Origin: Carallia brachiata
Taxonomy: Eukaryota > Streptophyta > Magnoliopsida > Malpighiales > Rhizophoraceae
Direction: 5' to 3'
Assembly (NCBI GenBank): GCA_021464245.1
Contig: JADCRB010000037.1
Location: 574,056 to 638,055, forward strand
DNA length: 64,000 nt
Position numbers and translations under genes: made by a program. Below the pieces are notes generated by a model. It searched no databases, was not told where the DNA came from, and saw nothing but the letters and a program-made list of their open reading frames with translations. Of this stretch, positions 46,484-59,585 are shown one piece after another (the first letter of the stretch is position 1; every line of letters begins with the position of its first letter).

Positions 46484-48665
46484 CAAGGGCCAGCATTTGC
46501 TCCTCCAATAATTAGGGAGGCTATATGGTGTGGTAGCACAAACTCAACAACCGAAGAAGGTATATATATATATGTTATCTCAAACAGAATATATATATAT
46601 ATATTTCATTGGCGAAGAATAAGAATTGTTTCGTTGTTGGATCAAAAAAAAAGAATTGTTTCGTTGTTTTGTTATTGTATACGGATATATTTGTCCGCTT
46701 TCAGTGGCTTACCATTCGCGATCTATGTTGTCACGGCGGGTTTGGATGTAAACTTCCTACCTCCACTTCTGTAGGTGTTTTTTATGCATAGTTCATCTGG
46801 GACCTGTATGGCTTGTCTCTTCCTAGCTTATCAATTGCATTTAGCAGTTTGTGCTATTAACGTTGGTAAAAGCACCTGAAATTTCGTTATTAACTCGTAC
46901 TCTGATCATACCAGGGAAGAAAAATATGATTTTGTGATTGATAATTATGATGAATTGGTTCGAATTTAATGTTCCTGAGCTGTTGTAAGGGGTGGCTTTA
47001 TGCAGGGAAGGAACTAAGGGACCCACGCATGCTAGCTGATGCTGGCGATGTCCCTGTCCAAGAAATTCGTGATTGTGGTGTCCAAGATGAAAGGTTGATG
47101 GATGTTATAAGTGACTCTATCAAGCTAGTGATGGCAGAGGTGATTACTATTTTCCTGTTAGCATCTGCCTTTTCTTTTATGTTAGAGATTCTTAAAAGCA
47201 GTTCAAAAGTGGTCTAACACAAATATATAGGAAGTCATGACATGGATTTTTACTGATAAGACTGAGCTGCTATTCTCCTACTGTCCTGTTACCTTTACAT
47301 CTTATTTACAGCAAATCAGGAGCATTTTGACAATGCGTAGATCAATTTTTTAGGGAATACTCTCTTGTTTGCTATGTGAAACAAACAACCTTTATGATAT
47401 TCCCACAAGAACGTCTATGACATTCGCTCAAGGGAAAGAACATCTATGATGTTCCCCTAATGTAAAGAACCCAAATAACTCCAATAGTGCCCCTATATGT
47501 GAGTAATGCTCTACAATGACTCTGGCCATCTGTGCATTGCCTTAGTTTGCATACTTGTCAGAAGGACTGTACTCCAGTCATTGTAGATCTTGAATCTCGT
47601 ATAGCAGAGCCAACCATTCCTACTTTACCTGATGGAGGTTAATTTAACTCATAGTCTTTGATAATTGGGTGCATAGTTAGTCTTGCTGAGCTCCCTGCAA
47701 AGACGATGATGTTCTTTCTTATTCGATGTTATAGACATTTCTGTGCTGCATCTTTTCAGTTAAACAAGTATTCTGACCTTATCTATATTTATATTGTCAG
47801 GATCCCTTGCGCCCACTTGGCCTGGGTGGTGATCACTCGATACCTTTTCCTGTTGTCAGAGCCGTCTTTGAGAAGCTTGGGGGTCCTGTGGATATCCTTC
47901 ATCTAGATGCTCATCCTGATATCTATCATGCCTTTGAAGGAAATATATATTCTCATGCATCTTCATTTGCTTGAATCATGGAACGTGGTTATGCTCGGCG
48001 TCTTTTGCAGGTATATCTCTAAATTTCTTTGTTCCTATCCTACATTGGTTTTAAAAATTTTTGTCCTCAGACTTTCTCCTGCCTTTAGGCCTTTTTACAT
48101 TGTGGCCCAAGGCATCTGCTATTTTATCTACAGAGAGAACTGGTAATTCATTGGATTGTAGTGATGACCCCGGATGCTGATCTTATAGGTGGGACTTAGA
48201 TCAATAAACATAGAAGGCCGCGAGCAAGGCAAAAGGTTTGGGGTGGAGCAATTTGAAATGCGCAATTTCTCAAGAGATCGCCACTGCTTGGAAAATCTGG
48301 TCTCTCTCATTTGCATGCACCCACGAACACACATACACACAAAAACTTATGTGTTTATTTGGGCTATCTAAGTTATAAGTTTGATTCTACTATTTACTCA
48401 AACAGAAACTAGGAGAAGGTGTAAAGGGCGTATATGTCTCTATTGATATGGACTGCTTGATCCTGCATTTGCTCCTGGTTTATCTCACATTGGGCCAGGT
48501 GGTCTCTCTTTCCGTGACGTTCTGAACATCCTCCACAACCTTCAAGGTGTTATTGTTGCAGCAGATGTAGTTGAATTTAATCCACAACACGACACTTTTG
48601 GTGGCATGGCTGCAATGGTCGCTGCTAAGCTGGTAAGAGAACTGACTGCCAAGATGTCCAAATGA
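46484..48665 (+). pseudogene. Arginase pseudogene, 5'-truncated, introns kept
   Basis: Exons at 46484-46559, 47006-47139, 47801-48010, 48189-48299 and 48406-48665 follow plant arginase (ureohydrolase family, arginine to ornithine and urea, mitochondrial). Recognisable blocks are GPAFAPP, IREAIWCGSTNSTTEE, DVPVQEIRDCGV, LGGDHS, LHLDAHPDIYHAFEGNIYSHASSFA, GREQGKRFGVEQFEMR, DMDCL and VVEFNPQHDT. The Mn-binding His and Asp positions are still readable. Disabling features: the N-terminal exon and part of the next are missing, a CGA-type codon is TGA at 47972-47974, a single-base loss at about 48455 shifts the frame, and the usual Glu in SHIEPGG is Gly. Retained introns show a DNA-level copy, not a retrocopy. 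Confidence 0.88.
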
Positions 48666-48669
48666 GAAA

Positions 48670-50350
48670 TTTTGCACCAGTCCATCAACACCTACAGATT
48701 TTATAGTTCGTTGGTCCACATGAAATTTTGAGGAATGGGTTCAAAGGCTTTAAGTGCTCGGTTCATCTATTTCTCAAGTCAAGAGTTTGATTTGTTAGCT
48801 ATTATCTTTAGGAAGTGTTGAACACATAAAGTTTGGAGTGAGGCATAGGTTCAGATCACCTTTTCTATTATGGTCGCTCTACCTGCTACAATAATCTACT
48901 TGTGATGTCTTATTGTAAACTGATGTACCTCATCTCGTGCCTATTATGGCTTTAGATGTGAGAATATTAGTCTTGCGATAAGAAATGACAAAATAAAATA
49001 CAATATTAATTGTCTTTTTGTCTCATTTTGCTCCCCCTTTTCTTCTATACAAGTGAAGGGGTGAGTCTTACTGTTATGGTCAAGTTTATTCCATTATGAC
49101 TTTGAAGTCATAGGTTTGAGTTGCGAAAAACAATGAGATAAACAACTATAAGATTGTGTACATCACTAACTTTCTGTAAAAAACAATTATAAAATTGCTT
49201 ACATTTCACCCTTTTTTATCCCCTATAATGTATGAGCCGCGTATATTGAGAGTGGCTTTTATTCTTTTATGCAAAGGAACATTTCCGCATGTTCATCCTC
49301 TTATTGTATCACTCTGCATTGAAAAACATGTCTCATTTTTTTTTTGGTTACAAAAACGTGTCTCATTTTGAAAAGTTCTTTCCACCCAAGTGACAAAGCA
49401 TCAGGCATGTACTATGTTTATCTATCCAGTTAAACCCTATAAAATTGGAATGTGGGACGGAGGAAGAAGCTTTTCATCATTGGAGGTTGCTTTTTAAGTA
49501 CACACATACACATCGCAGCAGGTCATTGATTGTTCGTTGGCTTTTCTTCTTTTCTTTTTTCTCCCTGCCCGTTGTCGATAATATCCTTAATGTCAGGGAT
49601 AAACTTGTGCAATTGAAGTTTCATTAGAGTCCATCTATGGACATTATCAAGCAGCAAAATGATAATGTCTTAAAGAAGAAATAAGTGCTGGATTTCTTGC
49701 ACTTTGGGAGATAGTGAAGCAGCATTGAAATTCCCGTGCTCTGATTAGGGTGCCTTTTTTTTTTTCCCTTACTTTTTTTGTAGCATATGAGTCTTAATTA
49801 TTTTGATTTCTGAAGTCGCCAATTGTCAATTTTAGGTACCATTGAGGAGTTGTGCATACAATAATACCTACCTATATTCCTATACGTGAGATTAGGCTAA
49901 TAATTATCCTAAAAAGAAATAAAATAAATAAACATAAAATAAAATAATATTTTTGAGTACAGTTAAAATAAAATTATATTACAAATAAAAAAGAAAGTTT
50001 AAATTGCCATCGGGATGGACTTGAAAAGGGCAAGTTTTCTACTTTCCAGGTTTTTGGAAGAAGACGGTTTATGGGCAGAGAGAAAGGGAACGCAATGAGA
50101 AAAGGCGACGGCCGTTTTAAAGTCGTGGGTCAGTTCTTCTTTGTTTTTTTTTTCTTTTCCGTTTTTGTTGAAAATTTTTATGGTACAATATGTGTCTTGC
50201 TAATTTAACCATATGCCACTAGAAACGACGGTTAATAAGGATAACCATGGGGCATAAAGGAATGTGCTTTCAAGGATTAATCGTGTGACCTCCATTCAAC
50301 AGAGATGTACAGTTACATTAAGGCAAGGGACATAGGTCTTTAAAAAAATG
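48670..50350. other. Intergenic spacer after the arginase relic
   Basis: No coding family recognised. AT-rich with T tracts; it may include former arginase 3' flank. Confidence 0.4.
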
Positions 50351-50354
50351 AAGT

Positions 50355-50946
50355 TCATAAAAGTTGATTAGCAAACGACCTGACTTTCTTTTCAGGTTTT
50401 GGCCTGAGAAAAACAACGTGAACGCCGAATTTGTCATCCGGTCCACAGACTCCGTAAACTGCTGCGCATTGATAAGTTCTCACCAGCTTTGAGCGGTCCC
50501 TTATGTATCTGGCATCAAAGGTGATGTAATACTTCCGTCCACTGGCAGGTCCCTGATTCGCCTTCAGAATGTCCACCAGTCTTAACTTTTCTTCCTGAAA
50601 CACCCCCAAAATTAAATTTATGCGCAGCAGATCTAACTGCTTATTGTATTTTTAATAATAACAATAAATATTATCAGAACACATAAATTTGAACAACACA
50701 TCCCAAAAACGCATTTGCATTTTGTCACCATCAGCTAAAATTAAACGACAAAAGGAGAGAAAGTGTGAGATGAAAATCAACCTCTTTTCTATTGTGCGCT
50801 TTAATAGCTACAGCCACACATTTTCTAACCCATTTGCTTGCCAACGAATTTTTGTCCTCCAAGTTAACAGGACGAATGAAGCCGCTCTTGTCAGGACGAG
50901 AGAAAGTCTCCGTCCTTGATGCTCTTGTCGCTCTCATCAACGACAT
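50355..50946 (-). CDS. Cystatin/monellin-like fold protein (plant DUF626/UPF0725-like)
   Basis: Minus-strand exons 50946-50782 and 50594-50355 join in phase 0 to about 134 residues. Exon 1 from MSLMRATRASRTETF leads into SGFIRPVNL and ASKWVRKCVAVAIKAHNRKE, the helix-plus-HN pattern of this fold. Exon 2 gives LVDILKANQGPASGRKYYITFDARYI, TYQCAAVYG and VHVVFLRPKPEKK, which fit the beta-strands and terminal RPKP of a large plant family of unknown or stress-linked function. A second frame upstream (from about 50971, MWQKFEEENVVDESDKSIKDG) looks like the natural N-terminus but meets a stop at about 50894, so a single-base frame change near there is likely. The donor at 50782 (GAG|GTTGAT) is weak. 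Confidence 0.5.
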
Positions 50947-51074
50947 TCTCTTCTTCAAACTTCTGCCACATCCATGCTGATTTTGATCTCCCAAACACGT
51001 CAGAGTCAAATCCTTCGACTCCTCCGAAAGGCAACTCCCCCCGCAAGCGCCGCCATCGATGAAACAAACCACCG

Positions 51075-52620
51075 CAGACGAAACAACTCAAGGAAACCCC
51101 AGCTAATAGAATTGATAATCAGAAAATTAAAAAGTTCTAAAATTTTGGACATTGATTTGTTTTTTAACACCATAGAAAAATAAAACTTCCAAAAGCACGC
51201 TTAACTAACCTGCTGTAACTAAGTTTGGATCAATCCAAGGCAGGAGAAGTAAATTTAATGAGTGAGACTATTTGTGATTTTTGTGTTGAAAAAAATCATC
51301 ACATCTGGTCTATTTATAAGGCATATTCGTGTTCAAAACGGAAAGAAACATTCAGTATTTGCAAATGATTTGTAAAATAAATGTAGGATTTGTAAAAAAA
51401 AAAAAATGAAATCATCATCCTATAGTGCAATCTGTTGGGGAAAGGATATGATCACAATAAAAACAGATATCAACACAGCAACCAAATATGTCCTAATCCC
51501 GGATCTGTCATCTTTTCTAAGGATTAATAAATAGATAGGATATTAATTTCACTAGTATTAATAATCACCAACCAAACAGCAATAATCAGCAAAAAAATAA
51601 TAATATCGAGACACAAGAATTTTTACGTGAAAACTCTCCAAAATAGACAGAAAAACCATAGAACGTTAGTCCAGCAAAACTTCCACTATGTAATGGGATC
51701 ACAGTACAGTCTTTTCAGTACACAATTAGAGTTCACCTATACGTACTAAAAATTCATCAAGAAACCAATTCTGTACAATATCATCACACAGACGATATGC
51801 TACTAGAAAATGAGAACAATCTAACTAAATAGTGGAACTGTAGTAAAACCCGAAAAGACTAATGAAAGATCTGAACCGTTGGATGTGTATAGCACGTTCT
51901 AGGATGAACATATTGAAAAATGGGCTCAATAAGAGCAAAATTCACCGTTAAATTTTTTGAAATGACTTCCTTTCTTCTTCCTCTTCTTCTTCCCCGAGCT
52001 CCCCCCTCTCTTTTATGATTTTTCAATTTTTTGTTCTCTCTCTCTTCCTCTCTCACACCCTACACGACACACCCTCTTCCTATCTTATCTTTCTTTTTTT
52101 TCTTTATTTTATTTTTTCTCTTTTCTCTCTTTTCTTACACCCTCTCTCTTTTATCTCTCACTCACTCTCTTTCTTTCATTATTTATTCTTCTTTATTTGG
52201 GGTTGACCCCACACAATCATCATCATGTAGTGGGCAAAAACATTTCGGAGGAGAAAAATTTAAAGAATATGAAAGATGTTTATTCAATGCCTTTATGAAA
52301 GGAAAGTTTTTCAAAAACATTAGCTTTGAGTTTTCTTCCCTCCTGTGATATGTCTAGCTGTTTCTGAAGTTCGCATGGTTGAATGTATATTTTGGAGGTA
52401 TGTTTATCTAAGGATGCCCTTTTGTGTTTTCTTCAATTCATGAACTCAGTTTTGAAATATAAAGTTTTGAAATATAACTATGTGGTTCACTTTAGGGAGT
52501 ATAGTCTAGAGACTCTAGACGACTTCTATATCACATGAGTAATGGGAATTTCCTTGTAAGTCTGTGTACATTTCGTACATGTCAGTCCTTATTATTAATG
52601 TTTCTAGTCTTCAGCCAAAA
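51075..52620. other. Intergenic DNA with pyrimidine-rich tract and probable repeat remnant
   Basis: The stretch 51430-51900 contains ACACAAGAATTTTTACGTGAAAAC-type sequence that I have seen associated with plant repeats, but I cannot assign it. 51965-52195 is a long, almost pure pyrimidine tract on the plus strand (CTTCCTCTTCTTCTTCC, then TCTCTCTCTTCC). No gene recognised. Confidence 0.35.
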
Positions 52621-52624
52621 GAAA

Positions 52625-55600
52625 TGCAGACCAAACCCTTTTTTGGAATGAATATTGAAGTGAGGAGCAGACATAAATTTGGAAATTAGGCTGATTAGCT
52701 CGAGGATGACGATGCCAGAAAATGAAGTTTGTTTATTGACGATTTTTTGTTGTCCATCAATATTGATTAAGCTTTTTGATGACATTTAGTATCCTCTGAT
52801 TTGCATGTTTTGATACTGTCTGATGAGTCTATCGTAGTAGTAAAACAAATCACTTTAATGACCTTTTTGCATTTTATGTTTGTCGTTTGCATGTCAAGCT
52901 TGTGGATCTAGTGCTGCTTATTAGTGTGGCATTGCAAATAAATTTTGCTGTCGTGTGTTACAGCTTTGACTGTTGCCTACAAGAACTTGGGTCTTGAGGA
53001 AGGCATGATGGTGTGAGTGCAACACTGGGTCATGATCCGAGGGAATTTGTTTTTCAGTCATATCGAGGTTAACGTGTTTGCAGGAAATGCAAAATATTGA
53101 TTGATTGATTGATTGAATTGTGTAAAACTTGTGGGGATGTGTTTTGCCTCATTTTGCTGCGAAGCAATTGTTAATTACATGGTCAGAATTATTTGGGAAT
53201 GCGTTTCATTAATGAGATGGCAAAATTGGGCCTGGCATCAGCTCCGGTCGCATCTGGGGTCATTGGAAGCGCTTTTTATACTTTATGAGGAATGTTTCTT
53301 AAGTTTAATGGGATGCTATGAGCAGGGTTAGTTATCTAAGTTATGAAGTGCAGTTATCAATTTTGTTTGGAATCAATAGTGTAGCTGGTCTGTTCCGGGC
53401 CAGCAGGTGTGGGTAATAGCTCCAGACGCAAGACATGTGGAGCGTAGTTATGGGCATTTGCTAATGGATATTGGTTCTGATTCTTCTGATTTTCCTGGAT
53501 TTTTTAATTTTTAATGGAAATGCACACTATTGGACTTCCTATTGTGGATTGGTGGGCTGGAACAATACATGTGGGATTTAACTGGTTTGATCAGAGTCTA
53601 CATGCTTCTAAAGTGCTGATATCATTTTGTTAACCAACGTCGGTTTGTTCAACTGATACAAGTGGGTATCATCGAATGCCACCTTCTAGAGTGGCTTCAT
53701 TGGTTTAAGTGCATTCAAAATCGGCAACATATATTTGTATGTGTATCTTTGTAGCTACTGTTGCATTGCCTAGGTGTTGCTATTGATTTTTGTTGAACGG
53801 ATGGTGTAATTGGTGTGGGAAGTTGCCACATGTCTCATAACTCTTTTGGATGATTGTTCTTGTTGTTGTTCATCCCATTTCTTCAATTGGGCTTAAAGAT
53901 ATGAAAGAATGGAGATGAGCTAATATTTTTGGGGATCAGGCATTCAATTATGGGTTCAGCGCTCATTTCTGGTTTGAGTTATTGTGGAGTGTTGAATTTA
54001 TGCTTATACTTTCATTTGGGACTCCTAATTGATCCTTTTATAAATGCCCTCTTGTGGTTTCCGAAAGTAAGCAGGCAGATTGGTAGCTCGCCAATCAAAT
54101 TACTTGGCTTGGACTTTCTGTTGTGGATTTGTTTTCTACCTGGTTTTGGAGTAAGCTCATCATTAGACTTCACTGGTTTTGCTCCAGGATATAGGGTTCA
54201 TGCAGGTTCAGGTTCTTCACCTGTTCGTCGTAGGGAATCAGATAACCGGTACAGCTCTCATTTTGATCATTCAGGCGGTCTGCCTCGAGGTCGTGAGCTT
54301 AGTGGCAGGAAGGATACTGGTAGATTTCGGGATGTTTCGCTGCCTTATGCTCGAGGAAGAGGTGGTGGCAGACCACTGGGCAGAAGCTTCGATGGGCCTG
54401 GGTTTGATTCAGGTCCATTTAGAGAAGGAGCTAGTCGGAATAATCCTAATGTACGTCCAAGGGAGGGAGACTGGATCTGCTCTGATCCTTCGTAAGTCCA
54501 TGATTTCTTTCCTATTTTGGATTTCTTGCACACAAAATGATAATGAAAAAAAAAATCTGGAAAAAAAAAAAAGAGGAAATTTTGAATGCCTCTCTCATGT
54601 ACAGTCATTTTGACACTTATTGCAAAAGTTTGTTTGGTTAGCGATTGGAGCAAGAACAGCATGGTTCTATTTGGAGACATTAACAATTTAGTTTTCTTTT
54701 TCCTAAAAGTTCTTTTTTTCCATATTACTTTGTTAGCTGTTTTGAAGCATACGACCCAATAAAGAGCTGCTTATTGATCATGATATCTGTAGCAGATTTA
54801 TGAATTGAACTGGAATTATATCACGTCAACACCTTATCAAGATACCCTCTTCTTTTGGATGTTCTTTAATTCAAGAATTTCTCTTCTAAAACTTAACGTT
54901 GAATTTAAAGATGTTGATGTTCTGACCTTTTCTTTGTCCATTTCTAGGATTTTGGGATTTTGGTCTAGCTTTTGTTATGTGCTTTGGTTTTTGCCCGAGA
55001 CATAAGCATTTAGCAGTACATTTTTGTTCATGTCTTGCGTTATCATGTACCAGGTGTGCCAACCTGAATTTTGCGAGGAGAGAATACTGCAACAACTGCA
55101 AAAAGCCTCGCTATGGACCTGGAGGAAGTCCACGGAGGGGCTATCCTGGCCTCCTAGGCGTTTCCCTGGTCCTCCATTGTATCTCTCTCCTGGCAGGAAC
55201 ATGAATGGTTATAGATCTCCTTCTCGTAGGTGGGCCAGAGATGTCCCTAGAGATTTTGGGCCTGGTGGCAGTCCACCTCTTAGGCATGGTGCCAGGTTTT
55301 CTGATCAGGACATCCGGAGAGACCGACCTGCTTATCCAGATGATGAATACCAGGGGAGGAACAAGTTTGATAGGTCATTGCCCATAGATTGGAGTCATAG
55401 AGACCGTGAAAGGCACGGCTTTTTCAATGAAAGGAAAGGGTTCGAGAGGCGACTGCCTTCTCCACCACCACCTATGCCTCTTCCTCCTCAACGTGGTCGA
55501 TGGGGTCATGACATGAGGGAAAGGAGCAGATCACTTATTAGGGGTGCCCCACCACGAAAAGACTATCGAAGGGATATGTACATGGAACGAGTGCGAGACG

Positions 55601-56700
55601 ATCGTCGAGGTGTTGGGAGAGATAGAATTGGAGATGTGTATTGATATAGTCGGGGGAATGGATCACTCGCTGGCATTTTGTCGGCTTATTAGATGTATGT
55701 GGTGTAGGGTACACACTTGAGGACTTAAATCTATTGTGTTCGTTACTGTTCTTTAAATAAATTTGACAATTTTGAGACTCAAACAGGTTGGGAGCTCTTT
55801 GTCTGGACTGCATAAACGTTGTTTTTCAAATCTTGAAGATTGGAATTTGGAGCTTAATATGTTTTTACTTCCCCTATCTAAAGCAAATCAAACTAAACTT
55901 TTAGAATTTTCCCGTGTGAATAAATGTAACAATTGGATCGATGATTAATGCTTTTTGTTTTCACGCTTTGGTTTTTTTTGTTGCCCTTAAAGTAATCTGG
56001 TAGGAGCTGCCTGGTGAACATTTGGTACACGATTCAACTTTAAAGCGTCAACCTACGGAGGTTTTGTTTCTAAAATCTTCTACAGAGGATGAGACTGAGT
56101 TTTCCAAACAAACCGCAACGACAATATGATCTTTGACGACGGTAACCCTATAATCTTAAGTTTGGTGTAAGAAGTAATCGATTTACATCCAAACAAAAAA
56201 AAGATTATAAAGTCACCTTAGGTCTTTTTCCTCCCTGAATCAAAACATTTGTAAATATAGATAGATATCGCGAATATCATTATATCACCTTTCATCTAGT
56301 CAGCGTTGCACCTATTTTATAACACATATTTGTATTATCAGGTTCTTTGAAAGTAGCCACACAATACTTTAACATCTTAATCTTTACTTACAATCATAAT
56401 TTAAACGTTTTTTTTTTGGAACAGCTAATTTAATTGTAATCATGCCTTATATTTGGACTCACGCAATATTTACATATAAAATATCATTTTTGATTGGGTA
56501 TTGGATGTGATCGATGCTACCATTCCTCAGACACATGACATGAAGGTCATGGATGTATTGCATTCATTTTTGATTTGTTAACAGAAAATTAATCATAAAA
56601 TAAAATAATATAGTAACTTTTCTAAATAATATATTGCAAAAAATTAAATGTGTTGTGAATATTAAATTGTGCACATAAATCTACGTTTAATATATTAAAT
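52625..56700 (+). repeat. Segmental duplication 2, copy B
   Basis: Matches 32620-36600, with the SINE-free site near 52738. The sequence before 52620 is unrelated to that before 32620, so any 5' exons of the zinc-finger gene lying further upstream are absent from this copy. Confidence 0.85.
54188..55644 (+). pseudogene. RanBP2-type zinc-finger, Arg/Gly/Pro-rich protein gene, copy B
   Basis: Exons 54188-54491 and 55054-55644. Here the zinc finger is in frame across the splice: GDWICSDPS then CANLNFARREYCNNC, with all four Cys, the Trp and the Asn of the RanBP2 consensus. After YGPGGSPRRGYPG the frame shifts, because a 19-base difference from copy A (about 55148-55160) is not a multiple of three. 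The remainder (RRFPGPP to GRDRIGDVY-stop) is read in another frame. Only one break is seen, against two in copy A. Upstream exons lie outside the duplicated block, so a full gene is unlikely here. Confidence 0.75.
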
Positions 56701-56799
56701 ATATTTATTTTATATCTGTAAAATTTTCAATTACGTTTCAATTGCATTCAATTATCCGATGTGTACTCGCGTCCCTCATTCTTAAATCTGAGTCCATCC

Positions 56800-57260
56800 T
56801 ACACAACACAACAAACATGGGTATATCGTATGAACAATGATAATTTTTTTTAATCGACTTACAATATAATCTTAGAGTCTATGTCACCTTCTAATGATTT
56901 CACGTAAGTAAGTTTGAGTAATTTAGAGTTATATGTGTGTAAGACACAACATCAAAGTACACAACTCATTCGAGTAATAAAACCCCTATTAAATAACCTT
57001 TAAATTATTTTTTTTCTCCATAAGACTAACTAGCCAGAGCAGAGCCTAATCAAAAACCCAAAATACGATTTCCATCCTCTGCCATACAGCAAAAATTTAG
57101 TTATATAATTAATCTAATTAGATTATGATGCATTATTCCAATTTTGACGTTGATTGCAAGGGTTCACAACATTTTTTTTTTACGTTAACTTCAAGGGTCG
57201 TCTTATAGTTCACGGCATCAAACGCGTCTCCTACTCATTTTCCTGCATATGCTAATATTC
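56800..57260 (+). repeat. Partial third copy of the small-gene unit, without MITEs
   Basis: CAACACAACAAACATGG, ATAATCTTAGAGTCTATGTCACC, ATAAAACCCCTATTAAATAACC and CGTTAACTTCAAGGGTCGTCTTATAGTTCACGGCATCAAACG follow the order of copy A, but most of exon 1 is missing and exon 2 is absent. Neither foldback MITE is present, so this copy may represent the empty state. Confidence 0.6.
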
Positions 57261-57299
57261 CTCTCCATACTTAGTTTCTGCATATATCATATTTGGTTT

Positions 57300-59576
57300 A
57301 AGGAAAAAGCTAGATTTCTTATATAGTTGGATTGATTAGGTTGTTATAAACAAGGATATGATGGAGATATTTATAGCCTTCCATCTTTTCAACCAATAGT
57401 TACAATCATCTCGATCCGAGTTTATGTTTTCTACTAAAATATTCAAAAATAATCCACCAAAATTTACAAATATTTCATATATTCTAGTTCCTACTAGAGT
57501 ATTCTAGAAAGTTTAGATGTCTCCAAAATGTTTAGGATATTATTGAATATTTTAGAGTTTTCTAGAGCTTTCTAGAGTATTATGGAGACTTTCATAATAT
57601 TCTAAAACCATTTAAAGTATTATGAATTTTTTATGAATCTTCTAGATCCAACTCTTCTTAGTGTAAGAACTATTCTTTGAATTATGTAAAACAATAAAGA
57701 AGCTATTGACTTCCAATAAATTTTTAATGAAAGTATGTTTTGGTTCAGTAATAAAGAGTTGTAAAACCAAAACTTTTTTTTCCTTGTAACCTATGAGTAT
57801 TTATCTGCATGCATTTTTTTTTTTTTTTTTAAGTTTGGTGTATTGTAAACTTGTGCAATCCATAATAATTGAATAGGCAGATCAAATTTCTATATGTATT
57901 TTATAACAAATTGTTCGAGAACTCTAATATTTCTTTTGTCACTTGTCTCTAACTCTAGCTTACATTATTTTTTGAGGACTCGACAATAACTAAAGTGGTT
58001 AGAAGTTGTGATTTTTAATCCAGAGATCTGAGATTCAAACCCTAGATTCCTCTGTCATCATCCTCATAAATAATAATCAAGCAGGATCATATTGCAATTG
58101 TATTTATATTGAAGTATCTGTTAGTATTCATCATTTTAAACTCAAGAAGTTCCTTGGCTAGGTTGCAACCAATTTGTTGTGTTTCTTACCAAATCTCTCA
58201 TAAAATTGTGTTTATGATGCGTAGTGATTGCCGAGCAGCTTTGAAGTAGTGGAACAATGTTCATTTTGCTAGAAAATCACTGAGATTGGAAATTATAGGA
58301 AGTCAAAAATCATTGAGATTGGAAATTATAAGAGTTAGCTACCAAACTGATGATACTAAAAGATTTAGTGGAGCATGTCAAATGTATGAAGTATATTGGA
58401 ATTCAAATATGCCAAGGAATATGTTGAAGACCTGTTATTTGATTCAATCTTTCATAGTGATGATAAACATGTTTTTTATTTGTCAAAAGAACCAAACTAA
58501 CAAGAAAAACTGGTGATGAAGGTGGAATTTCTGAAGAGCTTGAGTTTTCGTTTAAATGTCATTTCTATTAGCTTCACAAATGCTATGCTCACAGTGTTTA
58601 TGTTGGATAATTGGAATCTTTTTGTTCGTCCTATCAACATATATGATCCTATTAATTTGATTCCTCTTTTAGTTGAAGATCTTCTAATAACTGAAGTTAT
58701 TAGAAGTATTGGTCTTTAATTAAGAGTTTGGTTAGAAGTGTTAAGATAAATGGTTTAAATATGTTGTTGCCAAGATTCATAATCCTATTTACTTTTAATT
58801 GAGTGATAAATTATCAAATCTATCTAAAACTAAAAAAAGAAACTTATCAAAAAAAGATAAGACCAAAAAATATTTGTGTAGAATCATTTAGCCCTTCTGC
58901 TTATTTATAGCTAAATTTCATAACTAGGAATGGAAATGAATAAAATCAAAACAAAAAGAAAAGTGAATAATTCTAGAAAGAATAATTTTACGGCATTCTA
59001 GAACATTAAAGGAATATATTAGACATATGTTCAGAATATACTGGAAATATGCTCAGAACGTTCTACATATGCTTGAAAGACAATTCTTCTAAAATTTAAT
59101 TTTGGACTTCTTCTAATGGTACTTTTAGACCAAAAAATCATGAGCAACCCGTTGCACGCCGCAATTTTACTAATTTTGTTGAACAAAGTGCCGTCAAGCT
59201 TTGGTGGGCAGTGGTAGGGAGTCGGGTGGGTAGCAAATCATTTTTTTATTACACTATTCATATATGCTTAAGCAAGTCATTTTTTTATTTTATCTAGGAG
59301 AGAGATAGATCTCAACCCAAAAAAAATATAGAACAAGGCAATAGAACAATTATTTGTTGAGAATTTATCTTTGGAAAAAATAATGTAGCATATATATAAG
59401 TAGTTATAAAGTTAGCACACGAGATCTAGAATATTGGATCGTAAAAAATGTATAAAATTTTTTAAAAAAAAGAGAATAAATAAATTATTAAATTAATTAC
59501 ATACCTTTTATATGTCTCGCGTGTCTACGTAATTTTACTCTTTATTTTTTCTTTTAGAGTTTTATGGTTATATGCC
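57300..59576. other. Intergenic DNA with possible LTR relics
   Basis: 57470-57680 is dense in TTCTAGA/TATTCTAG words resembling those in the old gypsy 3' LTR (41425-41500); 58965-59075 has similar words. Ends could not be fixed. Frames at 58286-58719 are open but unrecognised. Confidence 0.3.
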
Positions 59577-59585
59577 ATCTTACAC

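Noticed and set aside
47658..47906. Hydrophobic frame overlapping the arginase relic
   Set aside because: Out of frame with the clear arginase exon at 47801-48010.
52015..52348. Phe/Leu/Ser-rich plus-strand frames
   Set aside because: They are translations of a pyrimidine tract with no domain.
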